Shown here: positions 59,567 to 64,000 of the stretch, piece after piece
How the letters are laid out: each line of letters starts with the position of its first letter
Numbering within the stretch: the first letter of the stretch is position 1
DNA from: Apteryx mantelli
Lineage: Eukaryota > Chordata > Aves > Apterygiformes > Apterygidae
DNA length: 64,000 nt
Assembly (NCBI RefSeq): GCF_036417845.1
Contig: NC_089981.1
Coordinates: 84,423,268 to 84,487,267, forward strand
Reading direction: 5' to 3'
The notes under the pieces: generated by a model
Told to the model about the DNA's origin: nothing
Database searches by the model: none
The model's input: the letters and a program-made list of their open reading frames with translations, nothing else
Program-made: the position numbers and the translations under genes

Positions 59567-62369
59567 GGGACCATGCAAGAAAACTAGATAAACAGCTTCA
59601 AAACACTCAACTTTTTGGTCCTTTGTCTTCTACACTTGACACACTCCATGATTTCACACAGCCAGCTTCAGTTTTGTTTGCTCACAGCTTCCTAAGCATT
59701 AGATGCTTCCATCCCAAATAGCAGCATTCCCCTAAATTGCAAAAGGTCATAATCTTTACTATGATGGTTTGGACCCTACGTTTTAAAAAAAGCAAGCAGA
59801 AATCTCAGGAACACTTCAAAGTCAGCAGACCTAAGGCTTTGCACTGTGAGCACGAGAACATTTGCGTCTCTTCCCAACACTGTCTCATCAACCACAGCAT
59901 TTACCCTTGGACTACACTGCCAAGCGAAGACTTTTCCAGAAATGCTATACCTCTAATGACTGCAAGCTTGTTTTCCCCATAAGCACTCTAGCAGACTTTT
60001 GGGGAGCAGGAGGGAGAATTACGGCTAAGTCATTCCCCACAAGCCCAGGGAAAAGAAACCCAACCCTGCAAATACTTGCTAGGATCAGTGGTTTAAGCTT
60101 TCATAGACATTGAAGAACTACGAGATGACATGAAGTCACTGCAGGAAGATGTAAACAACCCATGAAAAAAACATTGCATTTCAAAAGATAGGGTACTTCT
60201 AAGGCTACTGCATTCTAAACAGAATTATCTGATGCCAGCAGTGTTTATTTGGTGTCTGAGGTCTCACATGCAGAGCAGCCTCATCTTATCAGAGAAGAGT
60301 TGTCACCCATTTAGAGAGAAGCTTTAAGCTAACAAATTCCTGCACTATGGAGATACCAACCAAATGTCAGAGAGGGTGTGATCACACTCATTTTCCACCA
60401 GGGAAAATAGTTGCAGCACCACTTCCTCTTTCCTCATGATTGACCCCAATCAAACAGCACAAGGAAGGAATAGGTGATTCAAGCAGGAGTCCTGACATCG
60501 ATATTCCATTTATCCAAGTGAATACGTATACAGTTTTCCACCCAATAGATTCAGTAACTTCAAAGCATCACATTAGCTGGCTGAATTAATCCCCACTTCT
60601 ATCCCATTAGGGGATGCTTAAGAGAATAAGAACCTTTCAGTTAAGCATTTTCAGGAGTACAGTCTTCATACACATTGCGCATGCAGTGCACAGCACTCCA
60701 GTACCAGAGGGTGTGAACAGTTTTTTCCGTTTCTGAAATGACTTTGTAGGTGTTATTTGTGTGCACATGTGCAATGTCATCCTACAGGTTCATACAACAC
60801 CAAATACCCTCTTGGCCTTTTGAGAACCTGTGAATTACAGTTAAATAAGCTCTTGTAGCTTGTTCTTTGACATTAACTATGGAATTGTGTTGACGCATGA
60901 AGAAACAAATCATGTTGTGTCGCTCAGTGCTCACCCTGTGCCAGCCTGGAGCCTGGTTGGATTGCTCTATCTAAGTAGTTACAAAAACAGCAGAACTCAG
61001 GAGAAAAAGCTTCTGCAAAATTTGGCACCATTTCAGTTCACCAGTTAAATGCTTCCATCTGATATTCAAAACAGGCAGGTGGAAAATTATCCAGAGACAC
61101 ACCATCATGTTCTGTCTGAACAAATGCAAGAGGGACTAAAAATACCACTACGGACAGCAAGTCAATTCAAATCTAAGTGCTTTCCCATCAATACTCCAAT
61201 TTTTCTGAACAGCACTGGCTGCTGTGGAAGAGACCTGGAAGAGGTCTCTTCGTGGTGTGTTTGAGGGTGCTGGAGGGATTAATTTATTTTTTCCTCTCCG
61301 GTTGGTAGGATTCAAAGGGAGTCCAGCTTGTTTCCCCATGTCAGCCAGTTGCTGTATTCCACCAGGTCTCTTATGTAAATATAATCACCCAGTGGATTTG
61401 TAAGGGCTGCTCACAACAGCGTTATAACTAATTACCCACAAAAGCCAACACGATGTTAAGCAGAGCATGCTCAGAACTGTGTCTCACCTGACATCCCCAA
61501 AATTAACACACATTACAAACTCTGATCCCCAAGGTCGGCTCCTCTCGCGACAAGATGGGTTTGGTCTCGCGTAACAGGATACACATCAGTTGTAGTTCTT
61601 CCATGGTGGGATCTCCACAGTTAATGCCCTGCCAGCCTCACAGGTTGCAGAGAGTCAGCAATCACTTCAGTGCTTCTGACATTGCAAGGTCCGTTGGAAA
61701 GACATATTAGGCTTTATTACAAACAAACAGGCTTTAGTACAAGGAGCCATATTTCAATTACTTAAGCCCTAATGCCAAACTTAGTTTGTTTCAGAAGCAA
61801 GATAATACACCACTCACATAGTATGTTATCCTTGCTTTTCAGTAGCTATAGATAAGTATCATTATGTCACTGTGAAAAAATGCACTCAATTATCCTACGT
61901 TGTTATTACTTAATCTGCGTTTCAAAAAAAGCTTTAGACTGAAAAGATGTTAGATAAAGGCTAAGTATTGCAGATAAAGGCATTGCTTCACTGAATATAT
62001 GCTGTAAAAGCATGAGCTGCGGTTGCACACATTTAAATGAACTATTCTCAGTGCATTTCCATATTGGCAGGAGCACAGCTTCAACAGGCTGTTTGCACAA
62101 GAAGGTGGTTGGAGCGCTAAAAGCAAAAAGCAGAGGTAGGCTGGGGAAGGAGCCGGCTTCACCTAGGACAGAGGCATACGGATGTCTGTAATGCCTGGCA
62201 CCAAATCTTCTCCCCACCAGCACAGAGACCTTCAGCTTGGTCCTCGCCAAGGACTGTCCAGGCATCATACGTATGAAGGCATGACTGGAGGTCATGCTCC
62301 AGTCTGAGGCTTTCGAAATGGGAAGAAGAGCAGTGTTCAGAAGACCAGGGCCACCAGGTCCTCACTCTC

Positions 62370-62424
62370 TACATAGTCACTGGCTAGAGACAGCAGGACA
62401 CTTGAACTAGATATTTATGTTGGG
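62370..62424 (+). mobile_element. possible ancient CR1-type 3'-end scrap
   Basis: CTGGCTAGAGACAGCAGGACACTTGAACTAGAT resembles the old CR1 3' end with CTGCTGGAGACAGGATACTGGGCTAGAT. It is short and the continuation after ACTAGAT is not clear. Confidence 0.35.
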
Positions 62425-62645
62425 AACACAGCTGCAGCCTCTCACCAGTGACTGTGTACTCGAGTGGTCCCAGAGAACACGTCTGGCACTCTGAACTGAT
62501 GACAAATTGATTGAACCCATACGGCATGAAAAAAGGCCTTTTCCAAGTTCAATGGCACATCAACGGTCTTAGCATGCCCCCAGATCGTCTGATTTCTGTG
62601 TCCCAGTCTGCTGCAATAAACTAACTGGGAGGATAACATTTTGTC

Positions 62646-62722
62646 TCTGCATTGTGAACTCTTTAGGGGGAAGGAGCTTTTTAATTGTGTGCACAGCCCA
62701 TGACCTGATGGGCTCTAAATCT
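62646..62722 (+). mobile_element. possible L2-like 3'-tail scrap
   Basis: GCATTGTGAACTCTTTAGGGGGAAGGAG and then TTGTGTGCACAGCCCATGACCTGATGGGCTC resemble the L2-type tail (GATTGTAAGCTCTTTGGGGCAGGGA, then TGTACAGCGCCTAGCACAATGGG). It is more diverged than the piece at 42.5 kb. Confidence 0.4.
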
Positions 62723-64000
62723 CACTGGATGATGTGCAAAGTTGCAGTGGGACCTCAGCTGAACACCCTGAGCTCAGGTTACTGTCTGGATTAGCAAAAC
62801 TTCAGACTATTAAATTGTCTGTATTCTTCAGACATTGCTGGGAGGGGTTTTTTCCCCACTGAGCTGGGATCTTTTTGTTATATTCCAAGGAAGAGAAACA
62901 ATACACCCTAGGCACGCAAACGCAGAAGCAAAGGCAGGATCAAGCTGTTGTTTGGCTGAGCCAGCAAATGCATGGTGGCAATACTGGCTTTGTCAGAGAG
63001 CAGGGGTGGCCAGAACCATCCTGGCAGCTCAGGCCCCACCACTTTGCAGACCTTGTCAATATGGATATATCTACACTGGCTCCCCCTAATTATTGCACCC
63101 TGCCAGACCCAACCTTGCACTCTTCAGCCTGCACATGCGGAGCAAGACCCCAATTTGGTTGCCTTGCACTGCCAAAGGCAGATAAAAATGACCTCGAAAG
63201 CCAGGCTTGATTCATGGACTGCCGTTAGAGCATCCCTGGGAGGGTGATTGATTGATCCTGTTTACCTTCAGCACTGCAAGGCATTTAACATCGGGTTGGG
63301 AGAAGCACAGCTTTGTAGTTGTTATTCTAATGGGCTTCAAGACAGAAGTATTTGTTTAGGAGCACGATAAGCCTTTTCAGACCACGGCTCCCCAGGTGAG
63401 GCTCTGACTGTCTACCACAGCAAACGCAAAGTCACTGTGCTAAATACTCACATTCCGCAAAGCATTACCAAGAAATACTGTCCCTGACGTATTTCCCTGT
63501 CAAAATTACAAAAAGCCCAACAAATCCTACAGCCTTCAGCCCACATCTGCCCCAAAAACCCAGGGAAGAAACCTTCAGCTAAGGTAAGAGAGAGGAAGGG
63601 TTGAGAGCAGACTCTCCTGGTGACTAACGCGGCCGAGATAACCATCTTGATGCTCACTAAAACACACAGTATCACATGCAGATTAAAGGCTCTTTCCGAG
63701 GTTTTGCAAGCAGCGAGTGACTCCTACCCAGCCATCTGCCCAGAAAGGGCCTCTGACTTGTCAACCAATCCATTTCCCACCAGTGCCACAGGCTGGGCGA
63801 TACCGATCTCTACTGCGTTTTGTTATGAGAGCTTTGATGTACAAGTCTCCGCAGCAGCGGCAGCCCCCTTTGGGGAACAAAGCCGCAGTCTAGCCAGGCT
63901 CTTCGCCAGTTGTCCAGGTATTAGGTTCTTTTTCCCAGCTTCGGGGCAACCCTATCGCTAACCTTTTCTTGTGACCTTTTGCAAGGAACCTTCTGCTCAT

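Larger units (their letters stand above)
55023..64000. other. gene-free stretch to the right edge
   Basis: No supported gene was seen. Minus-strand frames at 58,081-58,579 and 58,730-59,104 are the longest and are discussed under findings. AT-rich sequence at about 55,300-55,760 and 56,490-56,620 has the look of regulatory or conserved DNA but no specific element can be named. MIR-, CR1- and L2-type scraps at 59.4, 62.4 and 62.7 kb are listed separately. Confidence 0.45.

Noticed and set aside
1..64000. tRNA, rRNA, CRISPR, phage, operon or plasmid features
   Set aside because: No tRNA T-loop words, rRNA cores, spaced direct repeats or bacterial gene layout were seen. The sequence is vertebrate in character.

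Overview
The window looks like vertebrate nuclear DNA, most likely from a bird; a crocodilian or turtle is the main alternative. The clearest evidence is a young CR1 (chicken repeat 1) LINE at about 48,815-50,866. Its reverse-transcriptase reading frame is still open and its 3' end carries the short CR1 tail of ATTCTGTG units in place of poly(A). I saw no mammalian L1 or Alu-type elements. The recognisable older repeats are decayed CR1/L3, L2-like and MIR-like pieces shared by amniotes. There is no bacterial gene organisation, operon, CRISPR array or phage. Most open frames are short and overlap in several frames, as expected by chance in GC-moderate intergenic or intronic DNA.

Layout. 0-3 kb: a CpG-dense block at the left edge (100-345), then about 900 bp of pyrimidine-skewed sequence. 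3-12 kb: gene-poor, with a short repeat present twice (4.7 and 7.3 kb) and an unfamiliar element of about 280 bp present twice, intact at 9.77-10.05 kb and split by about 575 bp at 10.26-11.10 kb. 12-32 kb: unique-looking sequence with an (AAAAAG)n array at 18.3 kb, a CpG cluster at 26.1-26.3 kb and a possible minus-strand exon at 28.0-28.1 kb. 32-33 kb: a decayed L3/CR1 fragment running into CpG-rich sequence. 40-63 kb: the richest repeat landscape, with MIR-like pieces at 40.3, 54.4 and 59.4 kb, L2-like tails at 42.5 and 62.7 kb, old antisense CR1 at 45.8-46.1 and 54.6-55.0 kb, the young sense CR1 at 48.8-50.9 kb and a 21-bp minisatellite at 51.6 kb.

No host protein-coding gene can be called with confidence. 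Two minus-strand stretches, 28,008-28,113 and 3,310-3,415, are open, flanked by good splice signals and compatible in reading phase. They are offered only as low-confidence exon candidates, because such combinations occur by chance in 64 kb. The window is best read as an intergenic region or the inside of a very large gene. I did not find an undescribed multi-gene system. The points most worth checking are the duplicated and interrupted element at 9.8-11.1 kb, the exon candidates and the intact CR1 frame.
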